Shown here: positions 1 through 10,348 of the stretch, in pieces | Layout of the letters: each line of letters opens with the position of its first letter | Numbering within the stretch: position 1 is the stretch's first letter | The notes under the pieces: model-generated | What the model saw: only the letters and a program-made list of their open reading frames with translations | Database searches by the model: none | What the model was told of the DNA's origin: nothing | Source of the DNA: Aplectana chamaeleonis | Taxonomy: Eukaryota > Nematoda > Chromadorea > Rhabditida > Cosmocercidae | Direction: 5' to 3' | DNA: 64,000 bases | Assembly (NCBI GenBank): GCA_029168955.1 | Contig: JAPDOI010000150.1 | Coordinates: 186,001-250,000 of the forward strand | Program-made: the position numbers and the translations under genes

Positions 1-1106
1 TTAGAGAATTGAATGCAAATGTAGCTTTCGCACATCGTTGTTGAATACGGGCTGCATAACTACCATCGTTCTTCAACAAACAGCCCAAGAAACAGAAACC
101 ATCCACAGGTTTGATACGTTGTCCGTCCACACAAACTCCCGTTGAAGGCCTCTGAGAAGCTCACATCTGTTTTCATTTGTTGGGAGGAAGACGAAATCCA
201 TAGGCTGCGGCACACGAAACGAGGCTCACAATCTTTTGCAGTTTTATGTTCCTTTCAGCGAATAACACAATGTCGTCGGTGTACTCCTGGTCGACAAGGG
301 ATCGTTCTGATGGTGGGAATATCACGTCTGCAGAAAACTCTACGTCAACTCTACGCATGATGTCATGAACGGCGAAGTTGAAGAGAAATGGTCCTGCTAC
401 AGCTCCTTGCCTTACTCCTGTTTTCACCTTGAAAGCTGGCGTAAAACCCACAGGTGTACGAAATGATGTTGTTGTTGTTACTTTACTCGTATCCTCGATT
501 AACCGAATATACTTTTTCGAGACTCCATCTGCTCGCAGAGCGTTGAGCAATGGATTAAGCTGAGGAGAGTTGAATGCGACTTAAGATTTCAAAAAAGCAA
601 TCTGTAATAGTTTCGAATACCGCTGCCACGATTCAAGTACTCTTCTCACGACGAACGATTGGTCGATGGTTGATCTTCCAGACCGGCCTGCTCAATTCTG
701 GTAGTTTCTTCACGATGCCTGATGAGTCGCTCAAAATTTATACGTTCCAAAACCTTGTACATGACACGCAGTGGAGAAACCCCCTTACCGTTCTTGGAGT
801 CCGTGACAGATGACTTCTTGTGAAAAGGTGCGATGATCGCATGTCCCCACGGATCGGGTATCCTTTTGCTCACTCATATGGCACGGATGGTGTTGGCCAT
901 TTTACGGATCGAAAACGGAGTGAGAGCTCTCGGCATTTTAGCAGTTACCTTGTCGTCTCCACCTATCCTTCCATTCTTCATTTTCCGAACACAATCAAAA
1001 GCTTAGGCTCAGTTAGGGGTACTTCTTAATGACCTCGTGAAGTATTCTCTGAACATGTGGGAGCTCAAGTATGATAGTGCTGGATGCTTCAGTAGTGAAC
1101 TGGAGT
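1..1106 (-). mobile_element. RTE-like LINE copy A, 3' part of RT (decayed, cut by window edge)
   Basis: This stretch matches 36602-37700 of LINE copy B base for base over most of its length, in the same orientation. Read on the minus strand it encodes the middle of a reverse transcriptase: NALRADGV, RTPVGFTPAF, TGVRQGAVAGPFLFNFAV and a catalytic-box region that now reads YTDD instead of YADD. It continues off the left edge. Homology stops near 1106, just after the segment corresponding to the region before the RT. Frameshifts and the YADD to YTDD change show that the copy is inactive. Confidence 0.85.
173..550 (-). pseudogene. Reverse transcriptase fragment of LINE copy A
   Basis: A 125-codon open stretch covers RT fingers/palm. 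The order of motifs is DGVSKKYIRLIED, RTPVGFTPAFKVKTG, VRQGAVAGPFLFNFAV, EYTDDIVLFAE and AAAYGFRLPPNK. In copies B and C the fourth block reads EYADDIVLFAE, so the first catalytic-box residue pair is altered here (A to T). The frame is lost on both sides. In the family this protein makes cDNA at a nicked genomic target; this copy cannot. Confidence 0.8.
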
Positions 1107-2094
1107 AATGAAGTATTGTAAACAATAAATAATAGTATGTGCAATTAGTCGAAACCGCTGAGGTTTCATATACGTAGTTAAACATTCGAGTGTTTTTTAC
1201 GGCCCGGGTGTGCTATGAGTCTGCGGAAAGTGCTCATATCTCGTAAAAAACCAACTCTATCGGGATGGTCGAGAAAAAATGGGAGCATACCGCTGTTTCT
1301 GCACCGAAAGGGCCTCCTACGCTTAGGAGAAAACCTGAGCACTGACTGAATTATCGGTGCTCAATAGTCGTTAGAATCACCTTAATTTGACACGACCCAG
1401 CAATCCTTCAAATGTGTGTAGGTCTCCTCCGACCCCTACTTCCTAAAATCGAAACTGTTACCGAGTCGTAGTGCGCGCTCCGTGACATCACTACCACCGA
1501 AAACTGCGTATGCAGAGGTATCCCTCCGATACCCCGTGGCTTTATATTTGACGCTGACAAAATCATCCACATTGAGGATGGAGCTCAATGAATAGCTACA
1601 TGCTTTTCGAGAGAACCTATTTTTTTGTAGATGTATATGTGGTATCGCCTTTAGTTCTCAGGATCATACAGAACTGTTTATTTCAGGTATAGCTAATGCA
1701 TTCGTGGATGTAACTACAAATGTGGATTGGATCTGCTTCAAAACAGGTATGATTTTTTTAATAAAGATACGTTCAAAGAGATAGTTGCTGAATCATATCA
1801 TAACACTCGAGAAGCATGCGATTGGCATAAGCAGGGAGAGCTTTTATGGACAAGCTTCTCCTTCAATATGTAAACAATATCACACTCGCACATTTGCACG
1901 TTTACCCTGTAGAGTATGTTCATTTCATTAGACCTCCCTCTCATTATGCGAAAAGTTCCGAACGCAATATGATTTTTGAATATAATAGTGAGAGAGAGCC
2001 TGAATGGTGCCCGACTCCTCACAGTAGAACTCGTCACTGTCAAGTTGGCTCCGATAATCGTAGCTCCTTTCCTAATGTGACTGTGAAGAACTCT
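1107..2094. other. No recognisable gene
   Basis: Between LINE copy A and the quasi-open frame at 2095 I see no protein motif, no tandem repeat and no convincing inverted repeat. Open frames here (for example 1846-2196 plus) show no protein-like motifs. Confidence 0.5.
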
Positions 2095-2424
2095 TTAAAT
2101 GGGGTCATTTCGAAGCAGACTGTATCTTCCCAAAAAGGCATCGTAGCTGGAGCCCTTGGATTCTGTATTAGAAGCACGCAAGAGCAAATTGCTTGAATCC
2201 AAATTTGGTCGGTCAGGGTTCAAAATAGCTGCATTCATGAAAGTTTTTTTGCGCCTTCAAAAGCATCGCACACGCTGCACACCACTCATCGTTTCTTCGG
2301 TTCGAATGATTTCCTGGGCTAACCTTAGAACGTGGGAATAGTTGTTTGGGTTAAGCGCTCCACTGTGAAGATGAGTGATGTCGAATGTCTCAAATTCCTT
2401 CAAAAGAAATTGGCCCCCTGTCAG
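2095..2424 (-). pseudogene. Unassigned quasi-open frame, one in-frame TGA
   Basis: On the minus strand a frame of 109 codons runs from just after a TGA (2425-2427) to a TAA (2095-2097), with a single in-frame TGA at 2257-2259. The translation looks protein-like: it starts LTGGQFLLKEFETFD, passes through LNPNNYSHVLRLAQEIIR, and after the stop continues KTFMNAAILNPDRPN and ends with GRYSLLRNDPI. I do not recognise the family. It could be a decayed host exon, a fragment of an unfamiliar retroelement polyprotein, or chance. No splice pair removes the TGA convincingly. Confidence 0.3.
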
Positions 2425-3034
2425 TCATTTGTCACTATTCGCTTTCGGCCATCGTATAAGAAAATGATCAACGATTGATATAATAGAAGTTAAAGGAAGC
2501 TGATGAAATATACCATACGATTACTTGAAGAAAGTCTTTTTTACACACATCGGTTAAGCTTTCCTTTTCCACAAATCACTTGAAAGAAGGATGAATTTCA
2601 TTCGATCGTGAGATCGTTGGTCAAGACAGCTATCTCTAACGATCTCCTTTCTCGAAAGTCGATTAAGAGGTCTTCGGTCCGAGAAAAGGATTTTCAGTGA
2701 TTTTTCCGCGCTTTTCCAACGGAATTGTTATATTAGGTACTAGAGCTCTCATTGTATACAAAAAACTCGAAAACGAAATCAATCGTGAACGATGCCTTTG
2801 ATGGTGTTCAGGCGCAAACTTGGAGCATATCGTCCATCACTGGATGAGGGATCGCCGCGACGCTGCTTGGCGGGAAAAATTACGCGCGGGAAAACGAAGG
2901 GAGAGTGGCTATTGATCGCGCATTTTATCCCGATAATCAGCGTCGCGGCGATCCCTCATCCATTGACTGACGATATGTGCCCTGAAGATTTTCTTTCGAT
3001 TTGTAGACATATTATCAACTCTTCTCGAAAATCT
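2425..3034. other. No recognisable gene
   Basis: No domain or repeat unit recognised. The stretch contains short inverted words such as GCGACG around 2855 and 2945 (gatcgccgcgacgctg versus cagcgtcgcggcgatc), forming a loose hairpin of about 115 bp at 2848-2957. Confidence 0.4.
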
Positions 3035-3038
3035 CTAA

Positions 3039-3669
3039 AGGCAGTGTTCACGATGATTTTCGTTTCAGGGTTTCCTCTGGAAACAAGAGATTTGGAGCCT
3101 ACATGGACCCGTAATGGAAGAAAAACAGACTAAAACGCTCAAAAATGGGTGAAATTGGGGCTCCAGTCGATGCGAAGCATTTTTACGGCGGGACTAGATG
3201 AGGTCCACTAGGTGCAGTATGGGCGAGTTAATGGGAAATTTTCATCAGCTGCGACATGAATCATGAAACAAACAAAAGAATGGTGAACCCCAAAAACAAA
3301 CATAAGAATGACAACTCTAAAAACAGTTGATCAAAAACAAAGCAATGAGAGGACAAGGATGGAGAGTACAGCCAGCCTGTGCAAGTGGCCATGATTGCCT
3401 ATTGATTGATTACATTGATCAAAGTGAGTAGAGCGGCTGTCCTTGGCAAATTGCCATTAAAGACGTCCCCGTCCTCGGAAACACGTCGCAAGAAAGGCGG
3501 CCTGGCTTCCGTTGAGCGGGTTGGCTTTCCGGAATGGCCAGTTCGCATCGGTTTTTGGCAAGTTCTGGCCCGCTTCCGGTGCTTCTTTCGACGCTATCCC
3601 GCGCATCTCCTGCCAACATAGTATTTCACTGTTGAAATACGTGAACGAAATTCATCGTGAACACTGCCT
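3039..3669. mobile_element. TTAA-family non-autonomous element
   Basis: The left end reads AGGCAGTGTTCACGATGA (3039-3056). The right end, 3652-3669, carries its reverse complement. Flanking tetranucleotides CTAA (3035-3038) and TCAA (3670-3673) look like decayed copies of the TTAA duplication seen in better-preserved family members. No transposase frame lies inside. The element forms part of the left arm of the large inverted repeat. Confidence 0.6.
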
Positions 3670-3970
3670 TCAAGTCGATATATCATCGATTTTTTTAAAA
3701 TCCGTGAAAGGGATAAAATTTGATGGAGAATCCTGAGATGGGGGCTCTCTACTCATCGAGGGAGGAGCTTTCTCGCCATTTGCGGCTCTAATTCCACTCG
3801 AGACCTATTCAGTTGAATTGAGTGGCGCGTTACTTCGAAGTGCGAAAACGGGACAACTTTTCTCACTGTGTATAGAGAGCCCTAGCCCGGGAATCTTCAG
3901 CCGCGCTTCACCACAAATTTTGCCGCCCGGGTATCCTCAAGGAATGCAGTATGTGACGAAAATGTGGAAG
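3088..3970 (+). repeat. Left arm of ~0.88-kb inverted repeat
   Basis: This arm is near-identical to the reverse complement of 4166-5038. It begins near the words TTGGAGCCTACATGGACCC and ends near GACGAAAATGTGGAAGC. It contains most of the TTAA element 3039-3669 plus about 300 bp beyond it. Differences between the arms are a handful of substitutions, so the duplication is recent or is being homogenised. Confidence 0.9.
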
Positions 3971-4042
3971 CATAGCTATGGTTTTCGGGATCGCAGTAAA
4001 CAAAGGTGACATTTTTGTAACTCAGAGATTGATGCGACTTTC

Positions 4043-4085
4043 AGAAACCTCCATTTCGGGGTGTTCGTGTAATTATGGAACAGAG
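4043..4085. mobile_element. Solo Tc1-like terminal motif
   Basis: The words TTTCGGGGTGTTCGTGTAAT and TATGGAACAGAGTG match motifs at 11391-11431 and 39884-39912. At 39884 the motif is an outer terminal repeat of a Tc1-like IR/DR end. Here it sits in the loop between the two large inverted-repeat arms, and I found no partner end nearby. Confidence 0.4.
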
Positions 4086-4165
4086 TGGTATTCGGACTCT
4101 CACTAGAGGAGCGAGAGAGCGAAACGCCTCATTCTATACGTGGGTTCTGTCAATTTCAAGGCTTC

Positions 4166-5038
4166 CACATTTTCGTCACATACTGCATTCCTTGAGGATA
4201 CCAGGGCGGCAAAATTTGTGGTGAAGCGCGGCTGAAGATTCCCGGGCTAGGGCTCTCTATACACAGTGAGAAAAGTCCCGTTTTCGCACTTCGAAGTAAC
4301 GCGCCACTCAATTCAACTGAATAGGTCTCGAGTGGAATTAGAGCCGCAAATGGCGAGAAAGCTCCTCCCTCGATGAGTAGAGAGCCCCCATCTAAGGATT
4401 CTCCATCAAATTTTATCCCTTTCACGGATTTTAAAAAAATCGATGATATATCGACTTAAAGGCAGTGTTCACGATGAATTTCGTTCACGTATTTCAACAG
4501 TGAAATACTATGTTGGCAGGAGATGCGCGGGATAGCGTCGAAAGAAGCACCGGAAACGGGCCAGAACTTGCCAAAAACCGATGCGAACTGGCCATTCCGG
4601 AAAGCCAACCCGCTCAACGGAAGCCAGGCCGCCTTTCTTGCGACGTGTTTCCGAGGACGGGGACGTCTTTAATGGCAATTTGCCAAGGACAGCCGCTCTA
4701 CTCACTTTGATCAATGTAATCAATCAATAGGCAATCATGGCCACTTGCACAGGCTGGCTGTACTCTCCATCCTTGTCCTCTCATTGCTTTGTTTTTGATC
4801 AACTGTTTTTAGAGTTGTCATTCTTATGTTTGTTTTTGGGGCTCACCATTCTTTTGTTTGTTTCATGATTCATGTCGCAGCTGATGAAAATTCCCCATTA
4901 ACTCGCCCATACTGCACCTATTGGACCTCATCTAGTCCCGCCGTAAAAATGCTTCGCATCGACTGGAGCCCCAATTTCACCCATTTTTGAGCGTTTTAGT
5001 CTGTTTTTCTTCCATTACGGGTACATGTAGGCTCCAAA
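4166..5038 (-). repeat. Right arm of ~0.88-kb inverted repeat
   Basis: Reverse complement of 3088-3970, separated from it by a spacer of about 195 bp. It carries a truncated TTAA element from 4460 (TTAA at 4456-4459) to 5038; its other terminus is missing because the inverted duplication starts inside the element. Confidence 0.9.
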
Positions 5039-5103
5039 CTTCCAGAGCGACCACGACATAGGTCGGGATCATACTTCTACCGCATCGATGCGTGAAAGAA
5101 AGC

Positions 5104-5485
5104 GGAATCGATTAATCGCAGCGATTTTGCGCTTTGGAGGGAATCGATTGTTTTTATAGGCACAAACACAGTCCGTGGAGTTATTTGGGACTAGATAATC
5201 ATCCGAGATCGGTCGACACCACTGTTTCCGACCACATTGCCGAAATTTTCAATAAATATGCATATCGCCGCGATTTTATCACAACGTTGCCAAGTGAAGA
5301 GCGGCGCCGATGTCATCGCGGCGATATGCATATTTGCTCAATATTTCCGGGATGTGGGTGAAAACGAAGATTTTAACCGATTTCGAATGTTTACGTCATC
5401 CTATCTCACTCAACAAGATGCTGTTTTGGTCGTCAAAACAATCGATTCCCTCGGAAGCGCGTTATCACCGCTAATAATCGATACT
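5104..5485. mobile_element. MITE with ~45-bp terminal inverted repeats
   Basis: The left end (5104-5156) contains GGAGGGAATCGATTGTTTTT; the right end (about 5434-5485) contains CAAAACAATCGATTCCCTC followed by GGAAGCGCG, mirroring the left CGCGCTTTGG-like block. An inner hairpin pairs TATGCATATCGCCGCGAT (5257-5274) with ATCGCGGCGATATGCATA (5316-5333). No coding capacity. Superfamily unknown. Confidence 0.65.
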
Positions 5486-5513
5486 TCTCTTTCTCTTAGA
5501 TCGCCGCCACGGC

Positions 5514-6432
5514 CTCAGACGTTCGCTGTTGTCTACAGGACGTCGATCCGCCCAAAACGAGTCACCGCTGGCGAACAGGCAGCTCTACGCGGGCTCGTCC
5601 AGGTGTGCTGTTGAGCAGGGGGCGACGGGCTGTTAAACAGCCCATCGACCGGCAATCCCGCCGAGTGCCTTAAATCGACGCAGACCGAGTTGTTGTCCAC
5701 AGGACGTCGATTCGGGATGTCTACGGCTGCGCAGGTCGATGGGCTGTTCTACAGAACATTCGCGGGAAGGGCGGTGGCAGCGTCCATCAATCGATGTATC
5801 ACGAAGATCGTGCCGTCCGATTTCTCATTTTCGGTTATATGAGATTTGCAATTCGTTTTATTTTTTGATGATGCTGTAGACTTCTATGATAATTCTTCTC
5901 TTTTTCAATAATAAGAGATCTGTGATTCGTTATTCAATAACGTCTTCCCGTGGAAGGGGTGTTGGTAGCATGCCGAGAGATGCACCTCGCGGCGTTCTCC
6001 GTGATGGACCCGGAGGTTTCCGCGGTTTACGGAGCTTTCAGCAACTGCCTTCGTAGGCAGATTTTGATTTTTTTCCATCCCTTTATGTGTTTCATTTGCG
6101 TCATTTTTAGTTGTTTGTCAGGAATCTCTGATCATTCGGGGGTGTTCATTTACCCTGATTCCCATCCATGTTGTCAATACTCGAGGAAAGGTAATGTAGC
6201 AAGATGAAAATCTGTAGGTTTAAAAAAATAAGCGTAGTTAGCCAATATCACCTTTTCTGGTTAACAAGGGAAGCCGTTTTAGCGTAGTCCGGGATCAGCG
6301 AAATGGAGTACCTTGCGAGCTCCAAAATCTGCGTGCCGAATGCGTGTCGAATATGTATCCAACTCGAGTGACCACTCCCATTGAAGAAGTGTATTGCAGG
6401 GACACGTGCTCCAAAAAGCACCGCGTGCTGCA
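5514..6432 (+). repeat. Dispersed repeat copy 1 (second copy at 63074-64000)
   Basis: About 920 bp align directly with 63074-64000. Similarity starts at CTCAGACGTTCGCTGTTGTC and runs to the words CGTGCTGCA, where the second copy leaves the window. Both copies keep a short frame reading RGRGVG.MPRDAP followed by GFRGLRSFQQLPS and a stop, and both keep an 85-codon frame in another phase (5950-6207 and 63518-63775). Whether it derives from a captured gene piece is unclear. Confidence 0.8.
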
Positions 6433-7235
6433 AATTTTTATCGTAGGAGCACGTGTTGCAAAATTTAATCGCAGGAGGCTAGTCCAGCGTTATCGTAGCT
6501 GCACATCGGCACGCGACGCGCCCGGCACACCGACATGCAACTCGACCAGCTCGCCGAGCACTATCTGGGGCCGCGATTGGTTGGACGAGGTCTCCAGGGG
6601 CTGGGCAAGCAAAGCACCGCAAACTAGTGTAATTGAACCATCGAGGCTGCCGGAATCTGTGTCCCGCCTCAAGAGTTTTTCGCATTCTTTCCATTTTGGA
6701 AATCCTTTTTTCATCGAGTTGAATGTGTATCATGCACGCATTGAAAGTTTTATTTGTCGGGGCACGTGCTGTAATCCGAAATTCTATAAGAGCACGTGCT
6801 CCCTAGCAGCACGTTCTCTGACTGTGCTCCTAACCGCCTTGTATTCGGGTTGAATGCATATTCGGCGCGCATTGAATACGGCGATGATCTGGGAAGAGGT
6901 TCTTGCTACTAGAAGCGGAAAATGTGAGTGACTCCGGTATAATCGTAGCCGGCCTAGACTCACTCTGAAAGAAGTTATGAGCGTTTTTATAGCTTCGCGG
7001 CAAGGTAAGGGTACCCACCACGGAATTTTTGAGGTGTTTTTTTTATTTTCCTCCGGATACTGCGATAAACATGTACTGCTGAACACGAATCTGGGGCTCG
7101 CTTGTCGGAATTTATAGGTTTACTGTAGGTTACGGGAGGTAACATGTTATTCAGGAGGCAGAACTCAATAGTTTGAAAACAGACAAATGGACATCGAATT
7201 CGTATTCAGCACCCCAGAAACCCCCTCATAGAAAC
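6433..7235. other. No recognisable gene; GCACGTGCT words
   Basis: Repeated GCACGTGCT-type words occur near 6400, 6450, 6763 and 6791. They suggest that the repeat from 5514 continues to about 6810. A 169-codon frame (6344-6853 plus) shows no motif and overlaps this repeat, so I do not call it a gene. Confidence 0.4.
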
Positions 7236-7263
7236 TGTGAGACAAATCTGTGACATTGATCGA

Positions 7264-7500
7264 ACTACCGTATACTATAGCTGTACAAATTCGAAAAAAA
7301 TTTCGAACGAATGCAATTTGAAAAAAAAATCGTTCGACGAAATTTTGAACGAACGAAATTTGAAAAAAAAATCGTTCGACAAAATTTTGAACGAACGGAA
7401 TTTTAAGAAATTTCGCTCGAAAAATTTTCGAACGAACGAAAAAAATATCGAAAATTTTTTCAAAAATTTCGTTCGTGTACATACAACTACACCGTATACC
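7264..7500. repeat. Short palindromic AT-rich repeat, ~48-bp period
   Basis: Words of the type GAACGAACG, AAATTTG and TCGTTCGAC recur with a period near 48 bp between 7310 and 7440, and the flanks CCGTATACTATAGCTGTAC and its loose mirror near 7470-7499 form weak terminal inverted repeats. The unit resembles the large array at 61668-62885. Open frames on both strands arise because the period is a multiple of three. Confidence 0.55.
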
Positions 7501-7535
7501 CAACGTAATCTATCGCAAGGTGTCGAAAAATCCAT

Positions 7536-8195
7536 AAACTGACATCAGATTCGTGTTGAGCACTTTAAATAAACCCCAAAAGAACGATTTGAGCCACATC
7601 TTTTGTCGCGTTCCAGAAATCGTCGAAAGTCGATTTTGCCGTCAAATTTTTCTGCCGGTGGGAAGCTTTGAACAAATTCAGTCGAACTTAGGAAAAACCG
7701 CAGGTAAACCTCAGATTCGTGATCAGCACCACAAATCACCCCCAGGTTGAATTTTAAGTCAAATCTGGAAAAAAAATTTTCAACGCTTTCTGTACCCCGT
7801 AATTGATATAATTGAACGCTGAACCGAAAATCCATAAAAGTCGAAACGCTATCAGTCTGCACATAGCTCGGAGAATGCGCTTTCACCCAAACTTTGCCTT
7901 GGGGGGCTGTTTCGGGCCCCGAACACGATTATGAGATCCGTTTCCGGATTTTCATAAAATTAATGCTTATTTTCGAGGGTACAATAGGTACAAAAATCGA
8001 GAAAAAAAACTGCTATAACGTATCCCAGGGTGACTCTAGGCAGCTGCAAAGGGCATATTTGAACTCTTCGTCCAAAACTGGCTCTAGAAAGTACATTTCA
8101 TTTGGAATGGTTTGTATAACTTATAGTAGTTCATTTGGAAGCAGTAGAGTGTTATCCGCATAAGGACATCATTATTAAAATAATTTAACGTCGGT
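7536..8195. other. No recognisable gene
   Basis: Several weak frames exist on both strands; none has a recognisable motif or clear splice context. Confidence 0.4.
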
Positions 8196-8198
8196 ATA

Positions 8199-8322
8199 GA
8201 TCCTAATGAGACCTTGAGTTTACTCTCGAAGGTTGGCGCAAACTCGGTGTCATATGCTATTACGTAGGTGCACCGAGTTTGCGCCAACCTTCAAAGAGGA
8301 ACGAAAAGTCTCATTAGGATCC
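8199..8322. repeat. ~124-bp hairpin (foldback) element
   Basis: Left arm ATCCTAATGAGAC...GAAGGTTGGCGCAAACTCGG pairs with right arm CCGAGTTTGCGCCAACCTTC...GTCTCATTAGGAT. The arms are about 50 bp with one short insertion on the right side, and the loop is about 22 bp. The transcript would fold into a near-perfect hairpin. No coding content. Confidence 0.8.
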
Positions 8323-8454
8323 ACGCAATGTTAGTTTTTCTCTAGAAAATTTGATTGAGAGGGTCCAATTTCTCTGTTCCGCTTAGATTAGAACTGAAAT
8401 AAGGAAAATCGGGTCTCATCATCAAGTTTCGAAAGAAGGCATACCGCCGTTTAA

Positions 8455-9170
8455 AGGCAGCATACACGCTCACAAACGTGGTCGAGATAACAGCATAAAT
8501 AGGACCGCACGGCCCCTACCATGTCGTCAAATACGTTTGAAGCGCCAAAACCATCCAGGATGACAATATCCTCTGTTTCCGAGTCAGATTTACTCTGTTC
8601 TCTCGCGCGCTTGTGCGGAGCGAAGGTAGAGACAGCGAGAAATGGTGGGGAGAAGGAGACGCAACGTACGCACGCAGACGCACGCGACGAACGGAAATAA
8701 ATCACATTCGGAAACAGGATATACTTGTCAGTTTTTGAGCAATCTTGCCTTCCACGCCAGTGTTTTCCCACCCATTCGAGTACGAGAATGAGAAAATAAA
8801 CTTGAGAAAACATGTGATAAGTTACAGTGATAGCATTACCAAATGGGAATGCACGAGAGAAACAATTTTATTCACCTGAAAATATCATGTATAGTTCAGT
8901 TCCGCAATCGCGTTCAGTCCTCAGATCATATGTTCACCTATGTAATCCTCCTATTCAAAAAGTTAGCCGAAGTAGAGCCGCATTCTCAAAAATGGACGAG
9001 AGTTAATCGTTATGCAGACAGGTTACATTCAAGCAAATCAAGCTATTTCTCTCGTGCGCTCCCATGGATAGTGCTATCACTCTATCTTATCACATGTTTT
9101 CTCAAGTAGGAGTCGTGCGGTCCTACTTATGCTGTTACCTCCACCATGTTTGTGAGTGTGTATGGTGCCC
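8455..9170. mobile_element. TTAA-family element, ~60-bp TIRs
   Basis: TTAA at 8451-8454 and 9171-9174 flank an element whose ends are AGGCAGCATACACGCTCAC and, inverted, GGGCACCATACACACTCAC. Similarity between the two ends continues for about 60 bp through AACAGCATAA and AGGACCGCAC. It has no transposase frame and carries a nested MITE at 8573-8718. Its right terminal region is the start of the 454-bp tandem array that follows. Confidence 0.8.
8573..8718. mobile_element. ~146-bp MITE nested in the TTAA element
   Basis: The ends are CTGTTTCCGAGTCAGATTTA and, inverted, CTGTTTCCGAATGTGATTTA. A second copy with the same interior (GTAGAGACAGCGAGAAAT and GTACGCACGCAGACGC) lies at 24208-24348. The nested copy interrupts the left end of the TTAA element; the uninterrupted sequence, TGTCATCCTGGATGG joined to GGCGCTTC, can be seen inverted near 9517 and 9971. 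Confidence 0.75.
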
Positions 9171-10348
9171 TTAAGGGGTGACTTCATAAAGCGGTTGATG
9201 CTTTACTGGGATGGTAATATCAGGTCTACAGGGTGTTGATAGGATGTGAACGCGGAATCGGGGATGGAGATCCTCCTTCGATGGGATGTCTACAGCAAAA
9301 GCGTTCCCGCGGATAGGTTGTCTACGGCACCAAGGAGGGGGGCGACGGGCAGTTCTCGAGGGGCGATCCATGCCCCTTTTGGATGTCTACAGGGAGCATT
9401 GCGTGAGGTGACATCTCATTCGTGTCCTGTGGACAACAGCGAACGTCTGAGTACTTGAACGGGTGGGAAATACAGACGTGGAAGGCAAGATTGCTCAAAC
9501 ATTGTCACATATTGTCATCCTGGATGGTTTTTGGCGCTTCAAACGTCGTAGACGACATGGTAGGAGCCGTGCGGTCCTATTTATGCTGTTATCTACACCA
9601 CGTTTGTGAGTGTGTATGCTACCCTTAAGGGGTGACGTCAAAAAGCGGTTGATGCTTCACTGGGATGGTAATATCAGGTCTACAGGATGTTGATAGGATG
9701 TGAACGCGGAATCGGGGATGGAGACCCTCCTCCGATGGGATGTCTACAGCAAAAGCGTTCCCGCGGATAGGTTGTCTACGGCACCAAGGAGGGGGGTGAC
9801 GGGCAGTTCTCGAGGGGCGATCCATGCCCCTTTTGGATGTCTACAGGGAGCATTGCGTGAGGTGACATCTCATTCGTGTCCTGTGGACAACAGCGAACGT
9901 CTGAGTACTTGAACGGGTGGGAAATACAGACGTGGAAGGCAAGATTGCTCAAACATTGTCACATATTGTCATCCTGGATGGTTTTTGGCGCTTCAAACGT
10001 CGTAGACGACATGGTAGGAGCCGTGCGGTCCTACTTATGCTGTTACCTCCACCATGTTTGTGAGTGTGTATGGTGCCCTTAAGGGGTGACGTCATAAAGC
10101 GGTTGATGCTTCACTGGGATGGTAATATCAGGTCTACAGGGTGTTGATAGGATGTGAACGCGGAATCGGGGATGGAGACCCTCCTCCGATGGGATGTCTA
10201 CAGCAAAAGCGTTCCCGCGGATAGGTTGTCTACGGCACCAAGGAGGGCAGTTCTCGAGGGGCGATCCATGCCCCTTTTGGATGTCTACAGGGAGCATTGC
10301 GTGAGGTGACATCTCAATCGTGTCCTGTGGACAACAGCGAACGTCTGA
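9121..10348 (+). repeat. 454-bp tandem repeat, 2.7 copies
   Basis: The word TCCTA(C/T)TTATGCTGTTA recurs at 9121, 9575 and 10029, giving an exact 454-bp period. Copy three stops at 10348 after GCGAACGTCTGAG. Each unit opens with the right end of the TTAA element (GTGTATGGTGCCCTTAA), so the locus has one left end and three right ends. Internal words GGATGTCTACAG and GGGCGACGGGC echo those in the 5514 repeat. No protein is coded; parallel short frames are copies of one another. Confidence 0.9.

Noticed and set aside
6344..6853. 169-codon plus-strand frame
   Set aside because: Overlaps a dispersed repeat with GCACGTGCT words, no motif, opposite-strand frames equally long.
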